The notes under the pieces were generated by a model. That model was not told the DNA's origin and made no database searches. It was given only the letters and a program-made list of their open reading frames with translations. From Limnobacter parvus (GTDB lineage: Bacteria > Pseudomonadota > Gammaproteobacteria > Burkholderiales > Burkholderiaceae_B), in assembly GCF_024623725.1 (NCBI RefSeq), contig NZ_JANKHG010000026.1, forward strand, positions 1-64,000: DNA of 64,000 nucleotides, written 5' to 3'. The position numbers and the translations under genes are program-made. Positions within the stretch are counted from its first letter, which is position 1. Each line of letters opens with the position of its first letter. Below are positions 9,166-19,057 of this stretch, piece by piece.

Positions 9166-10137
9166 TTATTGCCCGATCGTCTCCCGCCATTTCACATAAT
9201 CAGCCGCAACCTGCTCTGGCTTCTCCATCATCGGAACATGCCCAACCTTGTCCATCAAAATTACATCAAATCCAGGCATGGCCGCTTTCAGTTCGACTGC
9301 ACCGTCCACATGCAGCACGCGGTCTTCTTTGCCCCAAACTATCAAGCCCGGGCCTTTGTAGTTTGAAGCTTGAAGCGCCGTCGCCAAATCAGAGGGCACT
9401 GTTTTGAAATCTTTGTAAATTCGTTGGTGCAGGGGTTGATCAGCTGCAGCACGCGCAGCCATTGCATCCACTACAAATCCCGGGGCGAAAGCAGGGCGCT
9501 CATACATGACCACATCCACAATCTTCTCAAATTCTTCCCGGTTGCTGGCTGTCAGCACAATTTCACCGGTCTGCTCAAACTTCTGAATCACCTCTGATTT
9601 TCTGGATTCCTGCAAGCCTGCGGGTGCCAGAAACCAGATTGACGACACGGTTTGCGGATACTTTGCTGCGTAGGCGCCGCTGATCCAGCCTCCCATCGAG
9701 TTACCACCAATGTGCGTTTGTTCCAAGCCCAGTTTCTGGATAATTTCATGAATCCGGTCTATCTGCGTGTTAATCACATAGTCGGCCGTCTCAACCCTTG
9801 TTGAAGCGCCAAATCCCGGCACGTCGATTGCGTACACCGTGTAATGATTGGTCAGGTAATAGGCAACCCGATTGAAATTGTCTTTTGATCCGCCAAACCC
9901 GTGAATTAACACCAAGGGCTCGCCATTGCCACCTTGCAGGTAAGGCACCTTAAAGCCGTCGATTTGCAACATTTTGCGATCAAGGCCGGAAATGGCGCGT
10001 TCAGCGGCGATTGCGAATCCAGCTGCGCCTTGAATTTCACCCTCCGGTTGTCTGTGTCCACAGGCGCTTAGTGCGAACAAAGCAGCGGCAGAAAACAGGG
10101 CGGTGGCGCGACGTAAGGTTGGCTGGATTATTTTCAT
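9166..10137 (-). CDS. Lipoprotein alpha/beta hydrolase
   Basis: This 323-residue alpha/beta-fold hydrolase starts with a lipoprotein signal peptide (ATALFSAAALFALSAC, lipobox Cys26), so it is probably anchored in the periplasm or outer membrane. The oxyanion region LIHGFGGSKDN, the nucleophile elbow GNSMGG, the acid in GKEDRVLH and the final His in KVGHVPMMEKP make up a complete Ser-Asp-His triad. The frame extends to 10209, but ATG 10137 gives the signal peptide directly. It is divergent from an AraC-family regulator 101 bp away, an arrangement usual for a hydrolase under control of its neighbour. The likely substrates are lipids or esters; the exact one is unknown. Confidence 0.85.
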   Translation of the reverse strand: MKIIQPTLRRATALFSAAALFALSACGHRQPEGEIQGAAGFAIAAERAISGLDRKMLQIDGFKVPYLQGGNGEPLVLIHGFGGSKDNFNRVAYYLTNHYTVYAIDVPGFGASTRVETADYVINTQIDRIHEIIQKLGLEQTHIGGNSMGGWISGAYAAKYPQTVSSIWFLAPAGLQESRKSEVIQKFEQTGEIVLTASNREEFEKIVDVVMYERPAFAPGFVVDAMAARAAADQPLHQRIYKDFKTVPSDLATALQASNYKGPGLIVWGKEDRVLHVDGAVELKAAMPGFDVILMDKVGHVPMMEKPEQVAADYVKWRETIGQ

Positions 10138-10238
10138 GGCGTTGTGATTTTGTTTGAATTGAATTGAACAATACGCGCTAGCATAGAACAGTAAAAACTC
10201 TTCTGACAATACTTGTTGTCAAATATTGATTCTAATTG

Positions 10239-11237
10239 ATGAATAGCCAATCCCAGGTCGGTCATGTATCTGCCAGTTACGTCAACCTTTTGTTTGAATG
10301 GCTGGATTTTAAGCACCCGGAAATATCAGCGCGCCTGCCTTTTACTCGCCCGGTTGCAGGCGAGTTGAACAGAGTATCCGTGCCCCAATGGCAGTCCATG
10401 CTGGAATGGGCACAGCAAGAACTGCAAGACCCTGCGATGCCCTTGAAAATTGCCGACCATGTTCGCCCTGCAAATATGGGCTTGCTGGGCTATGTAGCCA
10501 GTTGCTGTAACAACCTTGGCGAGGCTTTTGCGCGTTTGCAACAATTTGAGAACCTGGTTTACAGCGTAAACGCCCTTGATGTTGCCTTTTTGGACGATCA
10601 AATCATTTTGCGCTGGGGGGCCGAACGGGGCAGGCCTGGTCACTGGGTTGATTCTGTGGCCATTGGCGTGCTGGTTGCATTCACGAATCGCCTGATCGAT
10701 ACACCCGTTCATCCAATCAAGGTGCAATTCATCAACCCTCAGCCTGAGAATGTGGAAGATTTCGAAGCATTTTTTAAATGCCCTGTGGTGTTTGCTGCAG
10801 ACCACACCGAAGTAGTCTGGCCCCTTGGTTTGCTGGATACCCCATTGAAATCGCCCGACCATGTGATGCGCGGCATGCTTGATCAACAGGCCCGTCTGCT
10901 TTTGAAACGGGTCAAAGCAGGAGAAGAACCGATTCCCGGTTTTCAAAAAGCCTTGCAAGAGTCTGTCAGTGCGGGTTCGCCCAGCCTGGAAGAGGTGGCC
11001 AGGCGGCTGTTAATGAGCACGCGCACCCTTCAGCGACGTTTAAAAGAGCAGGGTTGTAGTTTTCGTGATGAACTTGAACAGGTTCGGGTTGAAATGGCCA
11101 AAAACTGCCTGCAAGCAGGTGAACTCAGCCTGGCAGACATTGCGAACTTCCTCGCTTACAACGATCAAAGCGCATTCACCCATGCGTTTAAAAGGGTCAC
11201 TGGCCTTAGCCCGGCGAAATATCGGCGTGCAAAGTGA
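10239..11237 (+). CDS. AraC family transcriptional regulator
   Basis: This 332-residue regulator has an N-terminal ligand-binding domain of the type found in OruR/ArgR-like AraC members (about residues 10-200). The C-terminal double helix-turn-helix lies at about 235-330, with SPSLEEVARRLLMSTRTLQRRLKEQG as the first helical pair and the typical ending HAFKRVTGLSPAKYRR. A TTG lies directly before the ATG at 10239; the ATG is the better start. It is divergent from the lipoprotein hydrolase gene, which is its most probable target. Related regulators with this N-terminal domain often sit beside lipases and fatty-acid or sterol genes. The effector is not known. Confidence 0.9.
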   Translation: MNSQSQVGHVSASYVNLLFEWLDFKHPEISARLPFTRPVAGELNRVSVPQWQSMLEWAQQELQDPAMPLKIADHVRPANMGLLGYVASCCNNLGEAFARLQQFENLVYSVNALDVAFLDDQIILRWGAERGRPGHWVDSVAIGVLVAFTNRLIDTPVHPIKVQFINPQPENVEDFEAFFKCPVVFAADHTEVVWPLGLLDTPLKSPDHVMRGMLDQQARLLLKRVKAGEEPIPGFQKALQESVSAGSPSLEEVARRLLMSTRTLQRRLKEQGCSFRDELEQVRVEMAKNCLQAGELSLADIANFLAYNDQSAFTHAFKRVTGLSPAKYRRAK

Positions 11238-11291
11238 TGATGGGTTCTAAAAGCGGTGGGAATGGGCTTCGAGTCCTTCAAAAGCAGGTGA

Positions 11292-11316
11292 AAGTCCTAT
11301 ATCATATATAAGACTT
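11292..11316. promoter_or_regulatory. 25-bp palindromic operator-like site upstream of acnB
   Basis: AAGTCCTATAT (11292-11302) and ATATAAGACTT (11306-11316) form an inverted repeat with 10 of 11 positions matched around a 3-bp centre. It lies 111 bp before the acnB start. A clearly related site occurs at 33536-33560, between mdh and the gntR-type gene, so this is a good candidate binding site for that GntR regulator. Confidence 0.65.
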
Positions 11317-11427
11317 GAGAGGCACTGAATTCCTTGCGATTTTTGCGTCGCCACACTTGTGTGTGTGCGTGAACTGCCTCAAAATTACACAGTTTCTATT
11401 GACCCTCACCCAATCTAGGGAGATCTC

Positions 11428-14010
11428 ATGCTTGAGTCCTATCGCCAACACGTTGCCGAGCGCGCAGCGTTGGGCATTCCGCCACTTCCTTTGTCTGCTC
11501 AGCAAACCGCTGATTTGGTTCAATTGCTGAAAAACCCTCCCGCAGGCGAAGAAGAGTTCCTGCTCGACCTGATCACCAACCGCGTACCGGCCGGTGTAGA
11601 CGATGCCGCCAAGGTGAAGTCTGCATTCCTGGCTGCCATTGTGAATGGTTCTGACACTTGCAAGTTGATCGACCGCAAGAAGGCCACTTTCTTGTTGGGC
11701 ACCATGCTGGGTGGTTTCAACATCAAGCCATTGATCGATGCGCTGAACGACGCCGAAGTGGGCGACATTGCTGCTGAGGCCTTGTCTAAAACGCTGTTGA
11801 TGTTTGATTACTTCCACGACGTGAAGGATTTGGCTGACAAGGGCAGCGCAACTGCAAAGAAAGTCATGCAAAGCTGGGCCGATGCCGAATGGTTCACCAG
11901 CCGCCCCGAAGTGCCACAAAGCATCAAGCTGACCGTGTTCAAGGTAACCGGCGAAACCAACACCGACGATTTGTCACCAGCGCCCGACGCCTGGAGCCGC
12001 CCCGACATTCCGCTGCACGCACTGGCCATGTTGAAAAACCCGCGCCCCGGCATTGAAGCGGATGAGCCAGGCAAGGTTGGCCCCATCAAGCAACTGCAAG
12101 CCCTGATCGCCAAAGGCAATCCAATCGCCTACGTAGGCGACGTGGTGGGTACAGGTTCTTCACGCAAATCAGCCACCAACAGCGTGTTGTGGTTCACGGG
12201 CGACGACATTCCGTTTATTCCAAACAAGCGTTTTGGCGGCTACTGCCTGGGCAACAAAATTGCCCCAATCTTCTTCAACACCATGGAAGACGCTGGCGCA
12301 TTGCCCATCGAACTCGATGTAAGCCAAATGGACATGGGCGATGAAATTGAATTGCGCCCCTTCGAAGGCAAGGCCTTGAAAAACGGTGCAGTGATTGCTG
12401 AATTCAGCATGAAGACCGATGTGTTGTTCGACGAAGTGCGCGCCGGCGGCCGCATTCCATTGATCATCGGCCGTGGCTTGACCGATCGCGCTCGCGCTGC
12501 TCTGGGCCATGGCCCAAGCCCAGTGTTCCGTCGCCCGTCTTCACAAGCTGCTTCTACACAAGGTTACAGCCTAGCTCAGAAGATGGTGGGCAAGGCCTGT
12601 GGCGTGGAAGGCATTCGCCCAGGGACCTACTGCGAACCCAAAATGACCACCGTGGGTTCACAAGACACCACTGGCCCAATGACTCGCGACGAGTTGAAAG
12701 ACTTGGCTTGCCTGGGTTTCTCTGCTGATTTGGTGATGCAGTCTTTCTGCCACACCGCCGCTTACCCCAAGCCAGTGGACGTGAAAATGCACCACGAATT
12801 GCCTGATTTCATCGAGAATCGTGGCGGTGTTGCATTGCGCCCAGGTGACGGCGTAATTCACAGCTGGTTGAACCGTTTGCTGATGCCCGACACTGTGGGC
12901 ACCGGCGGCGACTCACACACCCGCTTCCCCATCGGCATTTCATTTCCTGCTGGTTCTGGCCTGGTGGCGTTTGCCGCTGCCACCGGTGTAATGCCTTTGG
13001 ACATGCCTGAATCCGTGTTGGTACGCTTCAAGGGCGAAATGCAGCCCGGCGTAACTCTGCGTGATTTGGTCAATGCAATTCCCTTGTACGCGATCAAGTC
13101 GGGTTTGTTGACAGTTGAAAAGAAGGGCAAGAAAAACATTTTCTCTGGCCGAATTCTGGAAATTGAAGGTTTGCCACAACTGAAGGTTGAGCAGGCTTTT
13201 GAATTGTCTGATGCTTCTGCAGAACGCTCAGCTGCTGGTTGTACAGTGCATTTGGACAAAGAGCCAATCATTGAATACATGAAGTCCAACATCACCTTGA
13301 TGAAGTGGATGATTGCTCAGGGCTACCAAGATTCACGCACGTTGACACGTCGCATTCGTGCAATGGAACACTGGATCGCCAACCCTGAATTGTTAAAAGG
13401 CGATGCCGATGCAGAATACGCAGCGGTAATCGAGATCGACTTGGCCGATATCAAAGAGCCAATTCTGGCCTGCCCGAACGATCCCGATGACGTTAAATTC
13501 CTTAGTGAAGTTGCCGGTGACAAGATTGATGAGGTATTCATCGGTTCTTGCATGACCAACATTGGTCACTTCCGCGCGGCTGGTAAGGTTCTGGAAGGCA
13601 AAACCGACATTCCAACCCGTCTGTGGATTGCCCCGCCCACCAAGATGGACCAGCATATTCTGACTGAAGAAGGCTATTACGGCATTTTGGGCCGTACGGG
13701 CGCGCGCATGGAATTGCCTGGCTGTTCGCTGTGTATGGGCAATCAGGCTCAAATCCGCAAGGGTTCTACGGCGGTGTCGACTTCAACGCGTAACTTCCCG
13801 AATCGTTTGGGTATCGACACTCGCGTATACCTCAGCTCAGCCGAACTGGCGGCAGTGTGTGCGCTAATGGGTAAGATCCCGACCGTGGAGGAGTACATGG
13901 AGCAGGTGAAAATGCTGGGCAGTGTCTCTAGCGATGTGTACCGCTACATGAATTTTGATCAAATTCCAGAGTTCGTAGAAATCGCTAACAAGGCGCAGTT
14001 GGCTGCCTGA
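11428..14010 (+). CDS. acnB: Aconitate hydratase B / 2-methylisocitrate dehydratase
   Basis: This 860-residue enzyme is the main TCA-cycle aconitase of proteobacteria and often also hydrates 2-methyl-cis-aconitate. It has the AcnB-specific N-terminal HEAT-like helical domain ([21 protein letters not shown] onward), followed by the swivel domain and then the cluster domains. [4Fe-4S] ligands are Cys708 in IGSCMTN and Cys766/Cys769 in GCSLCMGN. The length is as expected. GGGAGA precedes the ATG at good spacing. The 190-bp leader contains a 25-bp palindrome shared with the mdh/gntR region, and a strong terminator follows. Because AcnB can serve the methylcitrate cycle, it may overlap functionally with the acnD/prpF pair further along. 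Confidence 0.97.
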   Translation: MLESYRQHVAERAALGIPPLPLSAQQTADLVQLLKNPPAGEEEFLLDLITNRVPAGVDDAAKVKSAFLAAIVNGSDTCKLIDRKKATFLLGTMLGGFNIKPLIDALNDAEVGDIAAEALSKTLLMFDYFHDVKDLADKGSATAKKVMQSWADAEWFTSRPEVPQSIKLTVFKVTGETNTDDLSPAPDAWSRPDIPLHALAMLKNPRPGIEADEPGKVGPIKQLQALIAKGNPIAYVGDVVGTGSSRKSATNSVLWFTGDDIPFIPNKRFGGYCLGNKIAPIFFNTMEDAGALPIELDVSQMDMGDEIELRPFEGKALKNGAVIAEFSMKTDVLFDEVRAGGRIPLIIGRGLTDRARAALGHGPSPVFRRPSSQAASTQGYSLAQKMVGKACGVEGIRPGTYCEPKMTTVGSQDTTGPMTRDELKDLACLGFSADLVMQSFCHTAAYPKPVDVKMHHELPDFIENRGGVALRPGDGVIHSWLNRLLMPDTVGTGGDSHTRFPIGISFPAGSGLVAFAAATGVMPLDMPESVLVRFKGEMQPGVTLRDLVNAIPLYAIKSGLLTVEKKGKKNIFSGRILEIEGLPQLKVEQAFELSDASAERSAAGCTVHLDKEPIIEYMKSNITLMKWMIAQGYQDSRTLTRRIRAMEHWIANPELLKGDADAEYAAVIEIDLADIKEPILACPNDPDDVKFLSEVAGDKIDEVFIGSCMTNIGHFRAAGKVLEGKTDIPTRLWIAPPTKMDQHILTEEGYYGILGRTGARMELPGCSLCMGNQAQIRKGSTAVSTSTRNFPNRLGIDTRVYLSSAELAAVCALMGKIPTVEEYMEQVKMLGSVSSDVYRYMNFDQIPEFVEIANKAQLAA

Positions 14011-14031
14011 TGCGTGTAATGTGAGTGCTGT

Positions 14032-14059
14032 AAAAAAGCCACCTTTCGGTGGCTTTTTT
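14032..14059. terminator. Bidirectional intrinsic terminator after acnB
   Basis: GCCACC/GGTGGC with a TTTC loop, flanked by A6 and T6, gives a 12-bp stem that can terminate both acnB and the convergent gene that ends at 14058. Confidence 0.9.
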
Positions 14060-14483
14060 ACATTTGTTCGACTCGTTCACCCTTTGATCGAGGCGTTTTC
14101 TTTTTTGGCCGGCTGGATTGAATCAACAACTCCTTGAGCGTAGAGTGGATCACGCAGATTTCAGCCAGTTTACCCAAGCGACAAATATCACGTTGGTTTG
14201 AGAATCTCACCAGCATATCTTGATGGTCTTCTTCCAGAAAAAGAATGTTGGCATTTGGGAATAAATTTTCAAGCTTTTCCAGCGCCTCGGGCTCGAATTC
14301 AACCATGATGTTCATGTCGCACACCACTACCTTGGCCTTTGTCACATCTCCAAGTTCCTCGGCGGCAATTTCTCGAAATGCATGAATGGACAATTCCCCC
14401 AGCCCGCTAAGAAAGCGCTGGTACGCCATCATTTTGATGGGGTAATCACTAAAAACTACGCAAGGTAGAGGGTTTGCTTTCAT
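14058..14483 (-). CDS. Receiver-like hypothetical protein
   Basis: This 141-residue protein has the beta/alpha rhythm of a response-regulator receiver. An early hydrophobic strand (PCVVFSDYP) carries an Asp, a third-strand-like segment VVVCDMNIM has an Asp in the phosphoacceptor place, and a later strand reads ANILFLEED. The canonical Thr/Ser and Lys residues of true receivers are not obvious, and there is no output domain, only a basic tail (RPKKKTPRSKGERVEQM). I would call it a possible pseudo-receiver; similarity is by pattern only. It is a monocistronic orphan convergent with acnB, sharing the terminator, and its start faces the amidase gene. Start: ATG at 14483. Confidence 0.6.
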   Translation of the reverse strand: MKANPLPCVVFSDYPIKMMAYQRFLSGLGELSIHAFREIAAEELGDVTKAKVVVCDMNIMVEFEPEALEKLENLFPNANILFLEEDHQDMLVRFSNQRDICRLGKLAEICVIHSTLKELLIQSSRPKKKTPRSKGERVEQM

Positions 14484-14614
14484 TCAAACATTCTTGTCTG
14501 TCATGGGTCTATTTCAGTCATTGTTCCTCTTTCTACCCAAAGTGTGTATTACCTGAGTGGGGTAAGATAAACACCTACAAAAAGAATTTATTCAAATTTC
14601 GGAGACAGATGAAA

Positions 14615-16114
14615 ATGGCTGGTTTCAAAGAATTCGACAGGTTTGATGCGCTTGGCTTGGCTGAGTTGGTCAGGAATGGCGAGGTTAGCGCCGCAGATTT
14701 ACTCGAGGAAAGCATTTCCCGCACAGAAAAAGTGAATCCACGTTTGAATGCTGTGATTCGTCCCATGTACGACATTGCGCGTGCGCGTGCCAAGGAAGCT
14801 GTTGAAGGTCCTTTCGCAGGCGTACCTTTTCTGCTCAAAGATCTGATTGCAAGTTACGCCGGTGTTGAAATGAGCAGTGGTAGCCGTTTTTTCAAGGGCC
14901 ATGTACCTACCCAGGACTCCGAATACGTGGCTCGCTTTAAAAGGGCTGGGCTGAATATATTCGGGAAAACTGCCACGCCTGAATTTGGAATCACCCCCTC
15001 CACTGAGCCTGAACTAACCGGGCCATGCCGCAACCCCTGGGATCCGTTGCGCAGCCCTGGTGGGTCCAGCGGCGGTTCTTCATGTGCCGTGGCCGCTGGA
15101 ATAGTACCCATGGCCAGCGCCAGTGACGGCGGTGGCTCCATTCGCGTACCTGCGTCCTGCACTGGCTTGTTTGGTTTGAAGCCCAGCCGGGGGCGCGTGC
15201 CCTCCGGGCCAGATCACCCTGATGGCTGGTTTGGTTTTATCGCAGAAGGGGTGGTGTCCCGCACGGTACGAGACTCTGCTCACATGCTCGACTGCCTGCA
15301 AGGTAACTACCCGGGCCAGTTGCAAAGAATTGCACCACCTGCCAAAGCCTATGCAACCGCCATCACTGCCAAGCCCAAAAAGCTGAAAATCGCATATTCG
15401 CTTGATCCTGCTTTGGGTGAAAGCTTGCACAGTGATTGCCGGGATGGCGTCCTGGAAACAGTTAAGTTGCTGGAAAGCCTTGGGCATGTGTGTGAAGAAG
15501 TGCGCCTTCCCCTGAATAAAGAAGAATTTATTTACGCTTACACCGTGCTGGTGTGTTCTGAAATGGCGGCCACGTTGAAAGAAGGTGAGCGAGTTTTGGG
15601 TCGCAAGGGCAAGGCTTCCGATTTTGAAGCACGAACTTGGGCGCTAATGAAGCTGGGGCGCAGCTTTAACGGTGGCGACGTAGCGAATGCGGTGTGGACC
15701 ATGGCACAGTTTTCACGTCAGTGGATGACGTTTTTCGAGCCGTACGATGCGTTGCTTACCAGCACCCTTGGTGAGTTGCCCATATCGGTGGGTGGCCTGC
15801 GGCCTACTTCCCAGGAATTGGTCGAATTGAAGGCCTTAAGCTACTTGCCCATTGGTTTTATCGCGAAACAAAAGGATTTTGTGTTGAAAGCGGGGCGAAG
15901 GGTATACCAATACTGCTCGCAAACCATGCCGGCCAACGTAACTGGTCAGCCGTCAATGAGTGTGCCTTTGCATTGGAACGCACAAAATATACCTGTGGGC
16001 ATGATGTTCACCGGCCGTTTTGGTGAAGAGCACGTGTTGTTGAACCTGGCCGCCCAACTGGAGCAGGCCAAGCCATGGGCGGACAAACGCCCGCCCATTT
16101 ATGCTGGAAATTAA
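14615..16114 (+). CDS. Amidase (amidase signature family)
   Basis: This 499-residue enzyme of the amidase-signature family hydrolyses carboxamides. The Ser-cisSer-Lys triad region is complete: Lys in GVPFLLKDLIAS, the Gly/Ser-rich signature GGSSGGSSCAVAAG, and the nucleophilic Ser in SDGGGSIRVPAS. An ATG at 14609 is also in frame but is only four bases from GGAGA; ATG 14615 (MAGFKEF) has better spacing. Length is normal. It is not the GatA subunit as far as can be seen, because no gatC or gatB is nearby. The substrate is unknown; the family includes acetamidases, 6-aminohexanoate-dimer hydrolases and nitrilase-coupled amidases. Confidence 0.9.
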   Translation: MAGFKEFDRFDALGLAELVRNGEVSAADLLEESISRTEKVNPRLNAVIRPMYDIARARAKEAVEGPFAGVPFLLKDLIASYAGVEMSSGSRFFKGHVPTQDSEYVARFKRAGLNIFGKTATPEFGITPSTEPELTGPCRNPWDPLRSPGGSSGGSSCAVAAGIVPMASASDGGGSIRVPASCTGLFGLKPSRGRVPSGPDHPDGWFGFIAEGVVSRTVRDSAHMLDCLQGNYPGQLQRIAPPAKAYATAITAKPKKLKIAYSLDPALGESLHSDCRDGVLETVKLLESLGHVCEEVRLPLNKEEFIYAYTVLVCSEMAATLKEGERVLGRKGKASDFEARTWALMKLGRSFNGGDVANAVWTMAQFSRQWMTFFEPYDALLTSTLGELPISVGGLRPTSQELVELKALSYLPIGFIAKQKDFVLKAGRRVYQYCSQTMPANVTGQPSMSVPLHWNAQNIPVGMMFTGRFGEEHVLLNLAAQLEQAKPWADKRPPIYAGN

Positions 16115-18795
16115 CCAAAGCGCCCCAACGCGTTGCCCACCGCCTGCATGGACAAAGCCATCAACTCATCGCTCACTTCGATGCCTGGTTGTTGCAGCTT
16201 AGCTTTCAGCAGCGCGGCTTGGACGCCATGTGCCAGTTGCCTTTGGGGCATGACGGTCGTTGACTCCGGGTTTGTTTTAACGCCCTTGATTAGTTGAATC
16301 ATCTCCCTGGTATTGTTGTATTCGTCTTTCAGCATGTTGAAAATTACCTTGTCATTGCCAGGCAAGATATTGGCGTAATGCTCGGCCGTGGTCATGTCCG
16401 CTTTTTGCAGGGCATTGTCCGATCGGTCAACAAGGTTCTTGAAGAACGGCCATTCCTTGTACATGTTCTGTAACTGGGTGGCGCGTTTGGAGGGTGTATC
16501 GCCCGTTACGTCGGTGGCGGTATCCAGGTAGGAGCGCAGCGCAGTGCCCAGACCGAAGTAAGCCGGTGCCAAAGAACCTGACTGATACCATGCCGCCGTG
16601 TAGGGAATGGCTCGCAATTTGGCTAGGTATTCCTTGCCTTCAAGGCCCGCTTTTCGAGAAGAGGGGCGGCTGCCCGCATTGCTTAAGCCCACGTATTCCA
16701 ATGGTGTAGTTGTCTTCAGAAAATCGGCCAGTTTGGGTTCATCGTACAGGGTGCAATAATGATTGTCGGCCGCAGTTGATAAGGCTTCCATTGTGTCCGC
16801 ATACTTTTCAATCAGCTTGTCTTTTCCTGTGGAACTTTGTTGCAGTGTTGCTGACAGCATGTTGCTCAAGTTATGGTTTGATAACATGCGATTACCGAAT
16901 TTGTGGGCCACTTCCTCGCCTTGTTCGGTTTGTCTAAACCCGGTTTCAAGCGACGCACCATCCAGGTATTGAATTTCGTCTTGATAGGTTTGTCCCGCGC
17001 CACGCGCTTCTGTGCCACCACGCCCGTGAAATGCGTACATTTTGATGCCGCGTTCTTCTGCAATATTTTGCAAGCTCGATGTGTTTTTGTATACCTCCCA
17101 TGCCGCAGAAGTAATACCATTTGAGCGCATGCTGTCGCTGTAACCCAGCATTACCTGCTGCACACCATCACCACTTTTCAAACGATCTGCATACCAAGGC
17201 GTATCTAGCAGTGCCCTGACCAATCCGTTCGCATTTTTTAAATCCGGCACAGTTTCAATTAAAGGCACAACTTTCATTTGCAGTGTGTCATCTTGTGCAA
17301 GGCCTGCGTATTTCAGCATCACACACACTTCCAGCATGTCGCTCAGTGTCTCTGTGTTCGCAGTAATAATGTTTTGCAGCGCTTTGTGACCAAACTTGTC
17401 TTGAATTTCCTTGTAACAGCTCAGGAAGTCAATTTCCTTCTGGATGGTCGCATCGCTGCTGCTGGCCTCGGTGACCATTTGATAGCCAGGTTCGTCGTTC
17501 AACACTTTTGTCAGCACATCAACGCGCTGTTCCTCACTCATTCGTAGATAGCTTCCGTGGGTTTGTCCCGTGGAATCCAGCAATGCACCCACTGTTTTTT
17601 GGTTCATCTCGCTGTTTTGGCGAATATCGGTGCTTGCGCCATGAAATCCCATTGCATCCACCGACAACTTAAGCTGTTCAAGTTTGTTACCAAGTTGGGT
17701 GCGCTGTTCAGAGGGCAGCGCGCTCAAGTCCAGTTGCGACAGTTCAGTGACATGGTTTTTAAACTCGCCTGGCGATGCATACCGTAGGTCACTGGCTTGC
17801 CCATTGATCAGATAGTCCTTTGTAGCCTGCAATTTGTCGCGCAATGAATTCAACGGTTCGGCATGGCCTGCTCGAACCATCAGGTTGGGCAGGCTGCCAG
17901 GTTTGCGATCCTTCTGGCTACCCAGTTTTTCAGCATACGCTTCGAATGCAGATTTGCTGAGTGACTGCACAATTTCATTGAGTACAGCTGGTGTAATGTT
18001 TGGATTGCCGTCCCTATCACCGCCGATCCAGTTGCCAACGTTAATTAGTGCTTTGTCGATCTGCGGGCGGTCATCCTCGATCAGTGAGAGGCGCACTTCT
18101 TTGTGTGCTTTGCGCATGGACACCAAGGCGTTGTCCAGCGAGGATTTGATCAGGTTGGCTTCATCCAGTACGGTGGGTTTACTTTCCCTGCGCCCCGCCT
18201 TACTCCACAACTGTCGCGCAAATTCACCGGCAGGTAGCTCGCCACTGTGTACTTTGGGTAATTCATTCAGTAATTCCTGTGTCGATTCAGGGCGGTTCAG
18301 TTGGGTAGGGTGGGCAGTGAAGACAGGGGACACCAAAAAATGCGGTGATGCAAGCGCCATGGGTGAACTGCCATGAAAACTGTTGCTGGAAACGCTGCGG
18401 CGAATAGTATTTCTGTAGTCACTTGTTGACAGGTTTTCCACCAATCGACCCTGATTCTTCAGTTGGAATTCGCAACTCAGATACTTGAGCAAGTTCGCGC
18501 ACGGTTTTGGTGACAGAAGGTGCCTTTGGACAAAGCGTTCTGTCAATGTAAAAATTTGGTTCGATGAGTCGGCAGGATTTTGTTTTGTTATCTCGTCAAA
18601 CTGATCGAACAAATCTTGGAGGGCAGTTTTGTCTTGGCCTGAAAGCTCGTCAATTGCTGTCTGTTTTAGGTGAGCCAGTACCTCATCGGAACTTGACAGC
18701 GTCTGCCCAAGGCTAATGTTGCTGGTGAAGCTATCTGGGGAGTTCGTTATTTCACGATTGAATATTTTTGCTGTGGCGGATGAAGTGACGGGCAT
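16111..18795 (-). CDS. Diverged phosphoenolpyruvate carboxylase-like protein
   Basis: This 894-residue protein aligns over its whole length with bacterial PEP carboxylases, which convert PEP and bicarbonate to oxaloacetate. Conserved elements are TAHPT with His162, GGDRDGNP (258-265), DIRQ (390-393), PLIETVPDL, GYSDS (551-555), FHGRGGT (589-595), TEQGE, GSRPSSRK and LRAIP. Several normally invariant positions differ. TAHPTE reads TAHPTQ; the GYSDSxKD lysine is Arg557 with Ser after it; the glycine loop GRGGxxGRGG reads GRGGTEARGAG; and the C-terminal RNTG that carries the aspartate-inhibitor Asn ends as GRFG. The N-terminal 60 residues are Ser/Thr-rich and unlike standard enzymes. I chose ATG 18795, with GGAAAG upstream, over the longer frame from 18873. 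It could be a working anaplerotic enzyme with altered regulation, or a paralogue with another role. Confidence 0.8.
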   Translation of the reverse strand: MPVTSSATAKIFNREITNSPDSFTSNISLGQTLSSSDEVLAHLKQTAIDELSGQDKTALQDLFDQFDEITKQNPADSSNQIFTLTERFVQRHLLSPKPCANLLKYLSCEFQLKNQGRLVENLSTSDYRNTIRRSVSSNSFHGSSPMALASPHFLVSPVFTAHPTQLNRPESTQELLNELPKVHSGELPAGEFARQLWSKAGRRESKPTVLDEANLIKSSLDNALVSMRKAHKEVRLSLIEDDRPQIDKALINVGNWIGGDRDGNPNITPAVLNEIVQSLSKSAFEAYAEKLGSQKDRKPGSLPNLMVRAGHAEPLNSLRDKLQATKDYLINGQASDLRYASPGEFKNHVTELSQLDLSALPSEQRTQLGNKLEQLKLSVDAMGFHGASTDIRQNSEMNQKTVGALLDSTGQTHGSYLRMSEEQRVDVLTKVLNDEPGYQMVTEASSSDATIQKEIDFLSCYKEIQDKFGHKALQNIITANTETLSDMLEVCVMLKYAGLAQDDTLQMKVVPLIETVPDLKNANGLVRALLDTPWYADRLKSGDGVQQVMLGYSDSMRSNGITSAAWEVYKNTSSLQNIAEERGIKMYAFHGRGGTEARGAGQTYQDEIQYLDGASLETGFRQTEQGEEVAHKFGNRMLSNHNLSNMLSATLQQSSTGKDKLIEKYADTMEALSTAADNHYCTLYDEPKLADFLKTTTPLEYVGLSNAGSRPSSRKAGLEGKEYLAKLRAIPYTAAWYQSGSLAPAYFGLGTALRSYLDTATDVTGDTPSKRATQLQNMYKEWPFFKNLVDRSDNALQKADMTTAEHYANILPGNDKVIFNMLKDEYNNTREMIQLIKGVKTNPESTTVMPQRQLAHGVQAALLKAKLQQPGIEVSDELMALSMQAVGNALGRFG

Positions 18796-19005
18796 GTTCT
18801 TTCCAGTGAATCGGTTGAAAACAGCACACAAGGATAGGTTCAAGCGATTTATGTCACTACACAGAGTGAACATTTTGGGGGGTGGGAAGATCTTTGTTTT
18901 GAATGTTTGTTATATTCTGTTCGTCACTGCGGTTTTGAGGCCTGCGAGCGTTTTGGTCAAACAGAAAACCACGTAGTGAGTGGGTCTACCTTCAATTTAG
19001 TTCCA

Positions 19006-19036
19006 TAAAAAAGCCCGAATATTTCTATCCGGGCTT
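19006..19036 (-). terminator. Intrinsic terminator of the prp operon
   Basis: AAGCCCG (19011-19017) pairs with CGGGCTT (19030-19036). The A-run at 19007-19012 becomes a U-tract on the minus strand, 22 bp past the prpF stop. Confidence 0.85.
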
Positions 19037-19057
19037 GTAGAGCAAATAAAACCAATG

